Positions 1 through 8,598 of a stretch of 64,000 nt of DNA are shown piece by piece. The stretch is taken from assembly GCA_016183985.1 (NCBI GenBank), contig JACPDN010000016.1, forward strand, positions 36,084 to 100,083. Direction: 5' to 3'. The notes under the pieces were generated by a model. It saw nothing but the letters and a program-made list of their open reading frames with translations, was not told the DNA's origin and did not search any database. A program made the position numbers and the translations under genes. This DNA comes from Pseudomonadota bacterium (GTDB lineage: Bacteria; Pseudomonadota; Alphaproteobacteria; Dongiales; Dongiaceae). Positions within the stretch are counted from its first letter, which is position 1. Each line of letters begins with the position of its first letter.

Positions 1-976
1 ACCAGCGCGGCAGATCGGCACGCTGCAGGCGCCGTGGGCGCGGCGTCTCTTCTTCCGTGTATTGCGGGCGCGGTGCGCGTCGTTCCGATCTTTCGGCCGA
101 CTTGGCGCGTTCCTCACGCTTCCCGTCGCGCGGGGCCTCACGCAGCTTGTCGCGGGTCTTCTTGTCGGGCCCGCGATTGAAGACCGGCCGTGCTGGCGCT
201 TCTTCCGCTTCCGCGGCTTTATCGGGGCGCCAGTCATTGCCGAAGCGCAGCTGAGTCTGCAGCAGTTTGCCCTTCACCTCTTGGACCTGGCCCGGTTCCA
301 TCTCGCCCAATTGGAAGGGGCCATAGCCGACGCGGATGAGGCGGCTGACCGGCCAGCCGAAATGCTGGCAGATACGGCGGATTTCGCGGTTCTTGCCTTC
401 GGTCAGTGCCATGGTGAGCCAGGCATTGGCGCCTTGCTGGCGCTCGAAGGCGGCCTCGATCGAGCCGTAGCGCACACCTTCGATCTCGATGCCGTTCTTG
501 AGGCCATCGAGCAGTTTCGGGTCGAAGCGGCCGTTGACGCGCACGCGATAACGACGAATCCAGGCCGTTGCAGGCAGTTCCAGCTTGCGGGCCAATTCAC
601 CGTCATTGGTGAGAAGCAGCAGGCCTTCGGAATTGAGATCGAGGCGGCCCACGGAGATGACGCGCGGCATGTCGGCCGGCAGATTGTCGAAGACGGTGGC
701 GCGGCCTTCCGGATCGTAGGCCGTCGTCATCAGGCCCTTGGGCTTGTAATAGAGCCAGACGCGGGTGAGCTGCTTCTCAGGCAACGGCTTGCCGTCGACC
801 AGGATGGCGTCCTTACGCGTCACATTGATCGCGGCGGTCGTCAGCACGCGGCCATTGACGCTGACGCGGCCGTTTTCGATCCAGGCCTCGGCATCGCGAC
901 GCGAGCAGAGACCGGCCCGAGCCATCACCTTGGCGATGCGTTCGCCCGGCTGCTCGGCTTTCTTTGCCTTTTCCAT
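1..976 (-). CDS. rluB: 23S rRNA pseudouridine synthase, RsuA/RluB family (3' end outside window)
   Basis: The enzyme isomerises a uridine of rRNA to pseudouridine in the cytoplasm. Translation of the minus strand from ATG at 976 gives an S4 RNA-binding domain (about residues 12-60, with LCSRRDAEAWI) followed by the RsuA-type catalytic domain. The signature GRLDLNSEGLLLLTNDGEL carries the catalytic Asp at about 113, and TEGKNREIRRI closes the fold. After about residue 265 the chain becomes an Arg/Lys/Glu-rich tail that is still open at base 1, so the C-terminus is missing. The start lies 5 bp after the stop of the PuuD-like gene, which implies co-transcription. RluB fits best by the long basic tail, but RluE/RluF-type specificity cannot be excluded. 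Confidence 0.88.
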   Translation of the reverse strand, partial: MEKAKKAEQPGERIAKVMARAGLCSRRDAEAWIENGRVSVNGRVLTTAAINVTRKDAILVDGKPLPEKQLTRVWLYYKPKGLMTTAYDPEGRATVFDNLPADMPRVISVGRLDLNSEGLLLLTNDGELARKLELPATAWIRRYRVRVNGRFDPKLLDGLKNGIEIEGVRYGSIEAAFERQQGANAWLTMALTEGKNREIRRICQHFGWPVSRLIRVGYGPFQLGEMEPGQVQEVKGKLLQTQLRFGNDWRPDKAAEAEEAPARPVFNRGPDKKTRDKLREAPRDGKREERAKSAERSERRAPRPQYTEEETPRPRRLQRADLPRW

Positions 977-981
977 GGGGA

Positions 982-1698
982 TCAGGCCGCTTTGGCGGCG
1001 TTGATGAAGGCGGAGAGGATCTTGCCGTCGCCGCCGGTGACATTGAGTTCGGGATGCCATTGCACGCCAAGGCAGAATTTGTAGCGCGGATCTTCGATGC
1101 CCTCGATGACTCCGTCCGGCGCCACGGCGTTGACGACGACACCGGCACCGACCGACTTCACCGCCTGATGATGGGCGGAATTCACCGGCAATTCGGCGGC
1201 ACCCACGATGCGCTGCAGGAGAGTGCCTTCCTTCAGCGTCACTTTGTGGCCAGCCTCATTGCGGGGATTGGGCTGTTCGTGGAGCAGAGAGTCCTTCACC
1301 TCATCCTCGATATGCTGGACGAGCGTCCCGCCGAGAATGACATTGATGAGCTGTTCGCCGCCGCAAATGCCCAGCACCGGCTTGTTGCGCTTCAGCATCG
1401 CCTTGACGATGCCGAGCTCGAAATGGGTGCGCCCTTCCTTCGTCGTCACCGTCGCATGCTTGGTATTATCGCCATACATCGCCGGATTGACGTCGAAACC
1501 GCCGCCGGTCACCACCAGGCCGGCGATCGTATCGGCGTAGGCATCGACCATGGCCGCTTCATGGGGCAGGCAGATGGGCAGGCCGCCGGCGGTGGAAACC
1601 GCCTGGGTATAGGTGGCGCGCAGGGAATAATGCGGCGCCTTGGCAAGGCCGCGCGGGCTATCGACGTCGAGGGTGAGGCCGATGAGAGGTTTGGTCAT
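982..1698 (-). CDS. Class-I glutamine amidotransferase-like peptidase C26, PuuD-like gamma-glutamyl-GABA hydrolase
   Basis: A 238-residue protein of the peptidase C26 family, which hydrolyses gamma-glutamyl amides such as gamma-glutamyl-GABA in the Puu route of putrescine breakdown. The nucleophile elbow GICGGEQ puts Cys at 112, and GVQWHPE supplies His 215 and Glu 217 of the triad. The GGGFDVNP stretch near 65-72 is typical of this family. A PuuB-like oxidase lies 0.7 kb away, which supports a polyamine-related role, but no PuuA or PuuC is present, so the substrate is inferred. It sits between tadA and rluB, two genes I recall as commonly divergent neighbours in alphaproteobacteria, and is probably transcribed with rluB. 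Confidence 0.85.
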   Translation of the reverse strand: MTKPLIGLTLDVDSPRGLAKAPHYSLRATYTQAVSTAGGLPICLPHEAAMVDAYADTIAGLVVTGGGFDVNPAMYGDNTKHATVTTKEGRTHFELGIVKAMLKRNKPVLGICGGEQLINVILGGTLVQHIEDEVKDSLLHEQPNPRNEAGHKVTLKEGTLLQRIVGAAELPVNSAHHQAVKSVGAGVVVNAVAPDGVIEGIEDPRYKFCLGVQWHPELNVTGGDGKILSAFINAAKAA

Positions 1699-1854
1699 GG
1701 TCTAAAGGCTCCGGATCATGGAAGCGGCGCCTCGCGGCGCGGCCAAGTGAGGCAAGCTATTCCACAGGCGGGTTTGAGACACAAGGCTCGTCCCGGCATG
1801 GCGGCTTTGCTTGGCCCGCTTGACCGGTGGGCGAGGGGCGGGGAGACTGTGCAA

Positions 1855-2325
1855 ATGACTGAAATACACCCCCATCCACCCGTCAATTTCATGGATCTGG
1901 CCTTCCGCCAGGCCGAATCCGCCTATGAAAAGGGCGAAGTGCCGATCGGCGCCGTCCTTGTTGACCCGGCGAGCGGGGAGGTGCTGGCGGCCGATCACAA
2001 CCGGGTCGAGGAGCTGCACGACCCCACCGCCCATGCCGAAATGCTGGTGATCCGCGCGGTTGCGACCAGCCGGCGGGAAAAACGCCTGCCCTTTGCCGAT
2101 CTCTATGTGACGCTGGAGCCCTGTCCGATGTGCGCCACGGCGATCTCATTCGCGCGCTTGCGCCGGGTCATCTATGGGGCGCCCGATCCCAAGGGCGGCG
2201 GCATCGATAGCGGGCCGAAGCTCTACACACTTCCCACCTGCCACCACCGCCCGCAGGTCATCAGCGGCAGCGGCGAAGATCGCAGTGCCGAATTGCTGAA
2301 GCGTTTCTTCAAGGCGCGGAGGTGA
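1855..2325 (+). CDS. tadA: tRNA-specific adenosine deaminase TadA
   Basis: TadA deaminates adenosine 34 of tRNA-Arg(ACG) to inosine; it is a zinc enzyme of the cytidine-deaminase fold. The 156-residue product has the zinc/proton-relay signature HAE (His 60, Glu 62) and PCPMC (Cys 90, Cys 93), and the SFARLRRVIYGA strand that follows in TadA. Length is normal for the family. The ATG at 1855 is preceded by a purine-rich GGGGCGGGGAG stretch; an internal ATG at 1891 (MDLAFRQAE) is an alternative start used by shorter homologues. An open frame extends upstream but has no homology and is antisense to the PuuD-like gene. It is divergent from that gene. Confidence 0.93.
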   Translation: MTEIHPHPPVNFMDLAFRQAESAYEKGEVPIGAVLVDPASGEVLAADHNRVEELHDPTAHAEMLVIRAVATSRREKRLPFADLYVTLEPCPMCATAISFARLRRVIYGAPDPKGGGIDSGPKLYTLPTCHHRPQVISGSGEDRSAELLKRFFKARR

Positions 2326-2335
2326 CATCCAGTCT

Positions 2336-2366
2336 CGTCATGCCCGGGCTCGACCCGGGGATGACG
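2336..2366. repeat. Palindromic intergenic repeat (CGTCATGCCCGGG family)
   Basis: An inverted repeat with arms CGTCATGCCCGGG and CCCGGGGATGACG lies between the convergent tadA and puuB-like genes. Related palindromes occur at 38782-38801 and 42379-42456. In this position it could also terminate transcription from both sides, although no U-tract follows. Confidence 0.7.
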
Positions 2367-2374
2367 CGCAGCGG

Positions 2375-3673
2375 TTAGATCGGCAGTGAATCCTTGATCC
2401 GGTAATAGAGGATCGAGGGTGCCAGGAACCACGGGTTCCCTTCATAGAGCGGCCGGGTCTGGAAAGGTACGTTGTCGAGCGGGCTCTTGCCCTCGGTTTT
2501 GCCCAGCACCTGCTGGCCGATTTTCATGCCGAAATAGGTGGCAAGCGAAATGCCGGAGCCGCAATAGCCCATGGCGTACCACAACCCGTCCTGCTTGCCG
2601 ATATGGGGCAGGGTGTCGAAGGTATAGGCGACATAGCCCATCCAGCTATGCGTGACCTTGGCGGTCCTGGTTTCCGGGAAGACCAGTGACATCCAGTTGT
2701 GAAGGCGCGGCGCGCTCACCTTCGGATCGTTCTCCTTATAGGCGACGCGACCGCCGAAGATGATGCGCCGCTTGTCCGGCGACAGGCGATAATAGAAGAC
2801 CAGCTTGCGCGTGTCTGAAATCATGCGGTTGGTCGGCAGGAGGCGGCTTGTTACCTCCAGCGGCAGTTCTTCGGTCGCGATGATGTAGGAGCCGATCGGA
2901 ATGACACGGCGACGATGCCAGGGGGTGAGGGGTCCGGAATAGCCATTGGTGGCGACGATGACGTCGCGCGCCGATACCTGACCCAGCGCGGTCTTCGCGG
3001 TGAAGCCGTCGCTCGTCTTCTCCAGCGAGGTTACGGGGCAATAGGCAACGACCTGGGCGCCGGCCGCCTCAGAGAGGCGCAGCAGCTCGAGGTGATATTT
3101 GCCGGGATGTAGCGAGGCGTGCTTCGTATGGACGGCGCCGCCATGATAGAACGCGCTGTCGATTTCCTTCGCCTGTTCCGCCTTCGGCACCATGAAATAA
3201 GGGCTGGAAAGATCCTTCGGCGCCGCGGCGAGGGCCTTGCCGAGTGCCTCATATTGTTTCGGATTATGCGCGGCATGGAAGCGGCCGCAGACTTCCCAGT
3301 CGCAGTCCAGCTTCTCGGACGTGATGAGGTTGGTGATGTAGTCGAGGGCATTCAGCCCCTCGCGGCGGATACCGCGGGCGAGTTCTTCGTTATGTTTGCC
3401 GGAAAGCTCGCCGAAGCTCGGTTTGATGCTGGTCGAAACCTGCCCGCCATTGCGGCTGGAACAGCCAAAACCGGCAGCTTCCGCATCGAGCACCAGCGTG
3501 CTGCGCCCAGCCTTGGCCGTTTCGCGCGCCGCCATCAGGCCGGTATAGCCGGAACCGATGACAAGGACATCCACCTTGGCCGGCAGGCTGGTCGCGCGCC
3601 GTTCGGGCCTGGGGGCAGCTTCCCACCAATAGGCCTCGTTCTTATAGCTGGCGGCAAAAATGGACTCGGTCAT
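2375..3673 (-). CDS. FAD-dependent amine oxidoreductase, PuuB/OrdL-like (DAO fold)
   Basis: A 432-residue flavoprotein of the D-amino-acid oxidase family. The N-terminus has the WWEAAP segment typical of gamma-glutamylputrescine oxidases, then the dinucleotide-binding motif VLVIGSGYTG (residues 37-45) and CSSRNGGQVS (71-80), which is characteristic of the PuuB/OrdL group. The C-terminus has MGYCGSGISLATYFGMKIGQ, the second FAD contact. The start ATG at 3673 is chosen because upstream in-frame codons read through non-conserved sequence. With the nearby PuuD-like peptidase it suggests breakdown of gamma-glutamylated polyamines. The exact substrate cannot be read from the sequence. Confidence 0.85.
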   Translation of the reverse strand: MTESIFAASYKNEAYWWEAAPRPERRATSLPAKVDVLVIGSGYTGLMAARETAKAGRSTLVLDAEAAGFGCSSRNGGQVSTSIKPSFGELSGKHNEELARGIRREGLNALDYITNLITSEKLDCDWEVCGRFHAAHNPKQYEALGKALAAAPKDLSSPYFMVPKAEQAKEIDSAFYHGGAVHTKHASLHPGKYHLELLRLSEAAGAQVVAYCPVTSLEKTSDGFTAKTALGQVSARDVIVATNGYSGPLTPWHRRRVIPIGSYIIATEELPLEVTSRLLPTNRMISDTRKLVFYYRLSPDKRRIIFGGRVAYKENDPKVSAPRLHNWMSLVFPETRTAKVTHSWMGYVAYTFDTLPHIGKQDGLWYAMGYCGSGISLATYFGMKIGQQVLGKTEGKSPLDNVPFQTRPLYEGNPWFLAPSILYYRIKDSLPI

Positions 3674-3816
3674 GCGGTCTATCCCCCAAAACGCTCCCCT
3701 AAAGGGGCAAATTGATAGACTGGATCGCACGGCGTTTCCAGGGCGCGCGATTTGTGCAGCCCAGCGGAATCTGCAATGGTGGCGTGAAGGAATGACAAGA
3801 GCCCGTTCCGCGCAAC

Positions 3817-4380
3817 ATGACTGACCGTCGCCCCAAACGCCTGGCGATTCCGGATCTCGACCAGATCGCCCTCGACTATCTCGCCCGCTTCGCCACCAGC
3901 CGCAAGCGGGTCGAGGACATGCTGTCGCGCCGCATCCGCAAGTCGGCGCATTTCCATGGCGATGACCCGGCGCCCTTGCTTGCTGCCATCCCGGCCGTCA
4001 TCGCGAAATTGGAACGGCATCGCTTCCTGGACGATACGGCGTTTGCCGGCATGAAGGCCGCGAGCCTCACGCGCCGCGGTACATCGAAGCGGCAGATCGG
4101 CGCCAAGCTCGCACAGCTGGGGATCGCCCCGGAGACGCGCGGCGCCGCTATCGACAGCCTTGCCGAGGAGTTCGGCAATGCCGACGAGGCAGCCGCCATT
4201 GCCTATGCCAAACGAAGGCGCCTTGGGCGCTACCGAGCGCGGCATATTGCCGGAGAGCAGCGGGTGGAGCAGGCAAAGCGCGATCTCGCCGCCATGGCAC
4301 GGGCCGGTTTCAGCTTCGAGCTTGCCAAGCGCGTGCTCGGCAGCGGGGTCAATATCGACACAGAGGATCCGCCGGAGTAA
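3817..4380 (+). CDS. recX: Regulatory protein RecX
   Basis: RecX binds RecA filaments and limits recombinase activity. The 187-residue product is helical and basic, with the three tandem three-helix repeats expected of RecX: an early [22 protein letters not shown] segment, then [29 protein letters not shown] at about 67-95, and a final [10 protein letters not shown]...[16 protein letters not shown] repeat. Tyr/Phe-rich RecX hallmarks are partly replaced, as in other alphaproteobacteria. recA is not adjacent. It is divergent from the puuB-like gene and ends 34 bp before the hydroxyproline dehydratase gene. Confidence 0.85.
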   Translation: MTDRRPKRLAIPDLDQIALDYLARFATSRKRVEDMLSRRIRKSAHFHGDDPAPLLAAIPAVIAKLERHRFLDDTAFAGMKAASLTRRGTSKRQIGAKLAQLGIAPETRGAAIDSLAEEFGNADEAAAIAYAKRRRLGRYRARHIAGEQRVEQAKRDLAAMARAGFSFELAKRVLGSGVNIDTEDPPE

Positions 4381-4414
4381 GACCGGCGGCATGACATCAG
4401 GGGAGGGGGAGAAA

Positions 4415-5521
4415 ATGAAGATCACCGCGATCCGGGGCTATCGCGTCGAACTGCCGCTGCATGAAGGAACCTATAAATGGTCGGGCGGCAATTCCGTCAC
4501 GATCTTTGATTCGACGGTGATTGTTGTTGAAACCGATGCCGGCATCACAGGCTATGGCGAAGTCTGTCCGCTGGGGCCGGCCTATCTTCCCGCCTATGCC
4601 GAGGGCGTGCGCACGGGATTGAAGGAGATCGGCCCCAAGCTTATCGGCCTCGACCCGCGCGATCTCGGCGTCTTGAACCGCCGCATGGATCAGGCCCTGC
4701 GCGGCCACCCTTATGTGAAATCCGGCGTCGATGTCGCGTGCTGGGACATTTTGGGGAAAGCGGCCGGTCTCCCCGTCGTCACCTTGCTGGGCGGCGCCTT
4801 CGGGCCGGATTTCAAACTCTACCGCGCTATCAGCCAGGAAAGTCCGGCCGATATGGCAAAGCGCGTCGGGCAGTATCGCGCCGAGGGTTATACCAAGTTC
4901 CAGCTCAAGGTCGGCGGCGACCCGGATACGGATATCGAACGCATCGAGGCTTGTGCCGCTGAACTGGAACCAGGCGACGTGCTGATTGCGGATGCCAATA
5001 CCGGTTGGCTGATGCATGAGGCGGCGCGCGTGGTCGATGCAGTCAGAGACATCGACGTCTATATCGAGCAGCCCTGCATGTCCTATGAGGAATGCCTCGC
5101 CATCCGCCGCCGCACGGCGCGGCCGTTTGTGCTCGACGAGGTGATCGATTCCTTGGGCGCTGTCCTGAAGGGCCATGCGGATCTGGCGATGGATGTGATC
5201 AATCTCAAGATCAGCAAGGTCGGCGGCCTCACCAAGGCCAAGCAGATTCGCGATCTGTGTCAGTCCCTCGGCATTGCCATGACGATCGAGGACACCTGGG
5301 GTGGCGACATTGCGACGGCCGCGATTTCGCATCTTGCGCATTCGACGCCGCCGGAATTGCTGTTCTCGGCGACCGACTTCAACTCCTATGTCACACGCTC
5401 GATCGCGGAAGGTGGCCCGTCGCGCAAGATGGGCCGCATGTCGGCGAGCACGACGCCCGGTCTTGGTGTCACGCCGCGTGCCGAAATTTTAGGCGATCCG
5501 GTCGTGCATATTCGCGGCTGA
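4415..5521 (+). CDS. cis-3-hydroxy-L-proline dehydratase (mandelate racemase / enolase superfamily)
   Basis: The 368-residue protein closely resembles characterised cis-3-hydroxy-L-proline dehydratases, which convert the substrate to delta-1-pyrroline-2-carboxylate. Shared features, from memory of the family, are [39 protein letters not shown] and [11 protein letters not shown]. Visible active-site residues are the base Lys 165 in the KFQLK motif, metal ligands Asp 193, Glu 219 and Asp 241, and the second Lys pair in [10 protein letters not shown] (265, 268). The end reads [10 protein letters not shown]...TPGLGVTP. The ATG at 4415 follows a strong GGGGAGGGGGAG ribosome site. No proline transporter or pyrroline-carboxylate reductase lies beside it. 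Confidence 0.85.
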   Translation: MKITAIRGYRVELPLHEGTYKWSGGNSVTIFDSTVIVVETDAGITGYGEVCPLGPAYLPAYAEGVRTGLKEIGPKLIGLDPRDLGVLNRRMDQALRGHPYVKSGVDVACWDILGKAAGLPVVTLLGGAFGPDFKLYRAISQESPADMAKRVGQYRAEGYTKFQLKVGGDPDTDIERIEACAAELEPGDVLIADANTGWLMHEAARVVDAVRDIDVYIEQPCMSYEECLAIRRRTARPFVLDEVIDSLGAVLKGHADLAMDVINLKISKVGGLTKAKQIRDLCQSLGIAMTIEDTWGGDIATAAISHLAHSTPPELLFSATDFNSYVTRSIAEGGPSRKMGRMSASTTPGLGVTPRAEILGDPVVHIRG

Positions 5522-5522
5522 C

Positions 5523-5572
5523 GGGCCGTTCGTTCTGGGCCGTTCGTTCTGGGCCGTTCGCTCAGGTCCGTT
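5523..5572. repeat. Tandem 14-bp direct repeat
   Basis: Three head-to-tail copies of GGGCCGTTCGTTCT (5523-5536, 5537-5550, and 5551-5564 with two changes) are followed by a partial GGTCCGTT. The array starts right after the dehydratase stop. A related GGTCCGTTCG string recurs inside the first codons of the sensor kinase (about 5692-5701). The 14-bp period is not a multiple of three, so it is not coding. Confidence 0.8.
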
Positions 5573-5678
5573 AGCCAATGCGTCGATATGAAGACTTGCG
5601 GTCGCGACCCGGTCATGTAAGGTCGCAACGCGGGAATTTGCCCGGCACTTATCGAATTTGAGGAGCATTGTCCTCAAT

Positions 5679-7724
5679 ATGCGTCCGTTCTGGTCCGTTC
5701 GCAAAGCGTTGCTGATTGCGCTGCCGCTGCTGGTGGGATTCGCCGCCGTGACGGTGACGGTCGGTGGCGTGATGATCGCCCAGCGCGCGACGGATTCAGC
5801 GGCGCGCGTGCTGATGCAGAGCGCCAATGCGCATATCACCTCGCGTACCGTCGGCTTCCTCGCTGAAGCGGAGCGTTCGGCGGATGTGACTGCACGATTG
5901 ATCGGCGATGAGACGCTGGCATGGCAGGATCGCGATACGCTGATGCGCTATATGTGGCAGCAACTGATGGCGCGCCCGACCCTCTCCGGCATGTATGTCG
6001 GCCATGACGATGGCAGCTTCGAGTATGTGATGCGCGTCAACACCGTGGCCGGCGATCAGTTCATGTTCAAGTCGATCGACGTGCAGCGGCGCACGCGCAA
6101 CGTGACAGTCGTCTGGCGCGATGCCTATTACGAGGCGATCACGCCGGAGGCGGGCCTCATCGACGGCTTCGATCCGCGGTTGCGCCCGTGGTATGCGGCG
6201 GCAACGCGCGATCTCAATGACGGTTGGACGGAGCCCTATATCTTCTGGGCCTCGCGCCAGCCGGGCATCAGTGTCGCCCGCAAGGCGACTTGTCCCGGGG
6301 GCACGGCTTGTGTCATCGGCGTCGACATCACGCTTGCCGACTTGTCGCAGTTCTTCGGAAGGCTGGAAAGCGAGATTGGCGGGCGTGCCTTCCTGCTCAC
6401 AGACCAAGGGCGGGTTATCGCCGCGTCGGAGCTGACCGGTGGCGAGGTTGGCCGTACCTTGATGCGCAACCGCGCCCATGCCTTGCCGGAAATCGCCGAT
6501 ATCGACTCATCCCTGCTATCGGCCGTCTGGAAGGAGGCCATGTCGCCGGCGGGAAGCCATCCGGTCGGCTTCCGGACATTGGAATTCGACCGGACCGCCT
6601 ATCTTGCCGAAATTGCCCCGATCGATTTCCACGGTCTCTCCTGGCTGGTCGGCGTCGCCGTGCCGCGAGCCGGGCCGCTGGGATGGGTGGCCGGCATTCA
6701 GGATTCGATCGTCTGGTTCCTGCTCGGTATTGGGCTGGTAACGGTGCTATCGGCCATGGCCCTTTCGCAGCCGATTGTCGCTGGCTTGCGGCGGCTGGAA
6801 CGAAATGCCCTCAAGGTCCGTAGCGGCGATTTCCGCAATCTGGCGGTGCCCGTTGGCGGTTTCAAGGAAATCCGCCAGACCGAGGAAGCCTTGCTCGACA
6901 TGGCGCATAATCTCGAATCGCAAATGCAGGCGACGCAACTGGCGCTTGACGAGGCGATACGCGCCGGACAGATCAAATCCGAATTCCTGGCGCATATGAG
7001 TCACGAATTAAGGACACCGCTCAACGGCATCATCGGTTTCTCGGAACTCCTGGAAATGAATGTCGGCGACAAGCTCGATGAACGCGAGCGCAGCTATGTT
7101 GCCGATATCATCGGTCTTGGCCGGCATCTTCAGCACCTCATCGAGCAGGTGCTGGAATTTGCGCGTCTCGAGGGCGAAAGTCACGGCGGTGTTGCAACAC
7201 CTGTATCTCTTGCCGATATCGCCGACGGCATCGAACGCATGCTGGGCCGGCAAGTGTCGGAAAAGCGGATCGCCTGGCACAGCGATATCCCCCGCGATCT
7301 AATGGTGGCGATCGACGAGACGCCGCTGCGCCAGATTCTCACCAACCTGCTGACCAATGCGGTGAAGTACACAAGGCCGAATGGCTCGGTCAGCCTGGCC
7401 GCCATGCGCCTCGACGACGGCGCCGTGCGCCTTGTCATCACGGATACGGGCATCGGCATGAGTGCCGAGGATTTGCGCAATGCCTTTGTCCCGTTCTCGC
7501 GCTCCCTGCGCAATCCTTATGTCGCCGCCAATAGCGGCGTGGGGCTCGGCCTGCCGATCACTAAGATGCTTTGCGACCGCTTCAGAATTTCCCTGGCCCT
7601 GCGCAGCGCCACGGATGTCGGCACGACGGCCGAGATCATTCTGCCGGCAGCGATCATGGCAAGCCAGTCCGCCCCGCATCCCGCGCCCGACCACGCCCAG
7701 CCGGCGCATGCTGTTGCCGAATAG
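5679..7724 (+). CDS. Membrane sensor histidine kinase with periplasmic Cache-like domain
   Basis: A 681-residue two-pass inner-membrane kinase. TM1 is at about residues 10-32. A periplasmic sensor of about 300 residues follows, with a Cache-type pattern (RLRPWYAAA and WTEPYIFWAS). TM2 is at about 344-365 and a HAMP-like linker follows. The HisKA box SEFLAHMSHELRTPLNGI has the phosphoacceptor His 442. The HATPase has the N-box NLLTNAVKYT, G1 DTGIGM and G2 VGLGLPITKM. No receiver domain is attached and no response regulator is adjacent, so the partner is unknown. ATG at 5679 is preceded by AGGAG; a TTG at 5658 is in frame but lacks a ribosome site. The ligand cannot be inferred beyond Cache-type small molecules. 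Confidence 0.87.
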   Translation: MRPFWSVRKALLIALPLLVGFAAVTVTVGGVMIAQRATDSAARVLMQSANAHITSRTVGFLAEAERSADVTARLIGDETLAWQDRDTLMRYMWQQLMARPTLSGMYVGHDDGSFEYVMRVNTVAGDQFMFKSIDVQRRTRNVTVVWRDAYYEAITPEAGLIDGFDPRLRPWYAAATRDLNDGWTEPYIFWASRQPGISVARKATCPGGTACVIGVDITLADLSQFFGRLESEIGGRAFLLTDQGRVIAASELTGGEVGRTLMRNRAHALPEIADIDSSLLSAVWKEAMSPAGSHPVGFRTLEFDRTAYLAEIAPIDFHGLSWLVGVAVPRAGPLGWVAGIQDSIVWFLLGIGLVTVLSAMALSQPIVAGLRRLERNALKVRSGDFRNLAVPVGGFKEIRQTEEALLDMAHNLESQMQATQLALDEAIRAGQIKSEFLAHMSHELRTPLNGIIGFSELLEMNVGDKLDERERSYVADIIGLGRHLQHLIEQVLEFARLEGESHGGVATPVSLADIADGIERMLGRQVSEKRIAWHSDIPRDLMVAIDETPLRQILTNLLTNAVKYTRPNGSVSLAAMRLDDGAVRLVITDTGIGMSAEDLRNAFVPFSRSLRNPYVAANSGVGLGLPITKMLCDRFRISLALRSATDVGTTAEIILPAAIMASQSAPHPAPDHAQPAHAVAE

Positions 7725-7739
7725 CGGGGCGAAGTGGCC

Positions 7740-8594
7740 TTAGCGTGGGAAGCCGTAAAGTTCTGCCGGGTTGTCGGCCAGGATCAGTTGCCGGTGCTTC
7801 TCATCCGGTGCCCAATCCAGCAGGCGGTCAAGATTGCGGGCGTCGTCGGGATATCCGATCTTTTCGCCCAAGGCATGCGGCCAATTGCTGCCCCAAAGGA
7901 CGCGTTCCGGTGCCATCTTGATGAGAACGCGCATGTGGCGCCCGACATCTTCATAGAGGTCGCCGCCCTCTTTTGAAAACTCGTTCATCCCCGCGATCTT
8001 CACCCAGCAGCGACCCCTCTCGACCAGTCGCAACAAGGTTTGGAAGGCCTTGCTGTCGACGGCAACCGGCTCCATGAACCGCCCGCAATGATCGATCACA
8101 AAGTTGATCGGCAGACGTTCCAGCTGCGCTGTGTGATCCGGCAATGTACGCCCGTCCAGCTGCACGATGGCACTCCAGTCGAAGGGCTGAACGCGGGCCG
8201 CCATCTCATCCATATGTTCCCAGGTAAGGGTGCCGCCGAAAAGATTCATGAAACGGATGCCGCGAGCCCCTGCCGCAGTGAGGCGGGCCAGTTCATCGTC
8301 GTCCACGCCGGGCTTCACCACGACCACGCCACGCGCCCGATCGCCCAAGGCCGCAACGCCGGCCATGGTGGCGCGGTTGTCATCGCCATAGGCATTGGGC
8401 TGCACGACGATGGCGCGTTCGATCCCCAACCGAGCCATGACCTGGCGGTAATCGGCGACACTAGCGTCGGGCGGATTGAGCGTGCCAGGCAAAGCGGGAT
8501 AGGCCTTGCTGTAGAAGTGCATATGCGTGTCGCACACATCGGCAGGCGTCCTGAGCCGCGGCGCCGGGCCGCTCAGCATGCGTTCGGTCCTCAT
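7740..8594 (-). CDS. Amidohydrolase family 2 (TIM-barrel lactonase-like)
   Basis: A 284-residue metal-dependent hydrolase of the amidohydrolase-2 family. DTHMHF gives the first metal-binding histidines (24 and 26), VIDHCGR the barrel His, and WGSNWPH the C-terminal Asn/His segment. Members of this family include sugar lactonases and 2-pyrone-4,6-dicarboxylate hydrolase. It is the last gene of the uronate operon, 4 bp after the enolase-superfamily gene. The natural inference is hydrolysis of an aldarolactone made by uronate dehydrogenase. Start ATG 8594 is chosen by spacing to the upstream stop; upstream in-frame ATGs would overlap that gene by over 150 bp. Confidence 0.83.
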   Translation of the reverse strand: MRTERMLSGPAPRLRTPADVCDTHMHFYSKAYPALPGTLNPPDASVADYRQVMARLGIERAIVVQPNAYGDDNRATMAGVAALGDRARGVVVVKPGVDDDELARLTAAGARGIRFMNLFGGTLTWEHMDEMAARVQPFDWSAIVQLDGRTLPDHTAQLERLPINFVIDHCGRFMEPVAVDSKAFQTLLRLVERGRCWVKIAGMNEFSKEGGDLYEDVGRHMRVLIKMAPERVLWGSNWPHALGEKIGYPDDARNLDRLLDWAPDEKHRQLILADNPAELYGFPR

Positions 8595-8598
8595 GATC

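Noticed and set aside
62..1084. A 340-codon plus-strand frame at the left edge
   Set aside because: It is antisense to rluB, whose minus-strand translation shows S4 and RsuA motifs; the plus frame has none.
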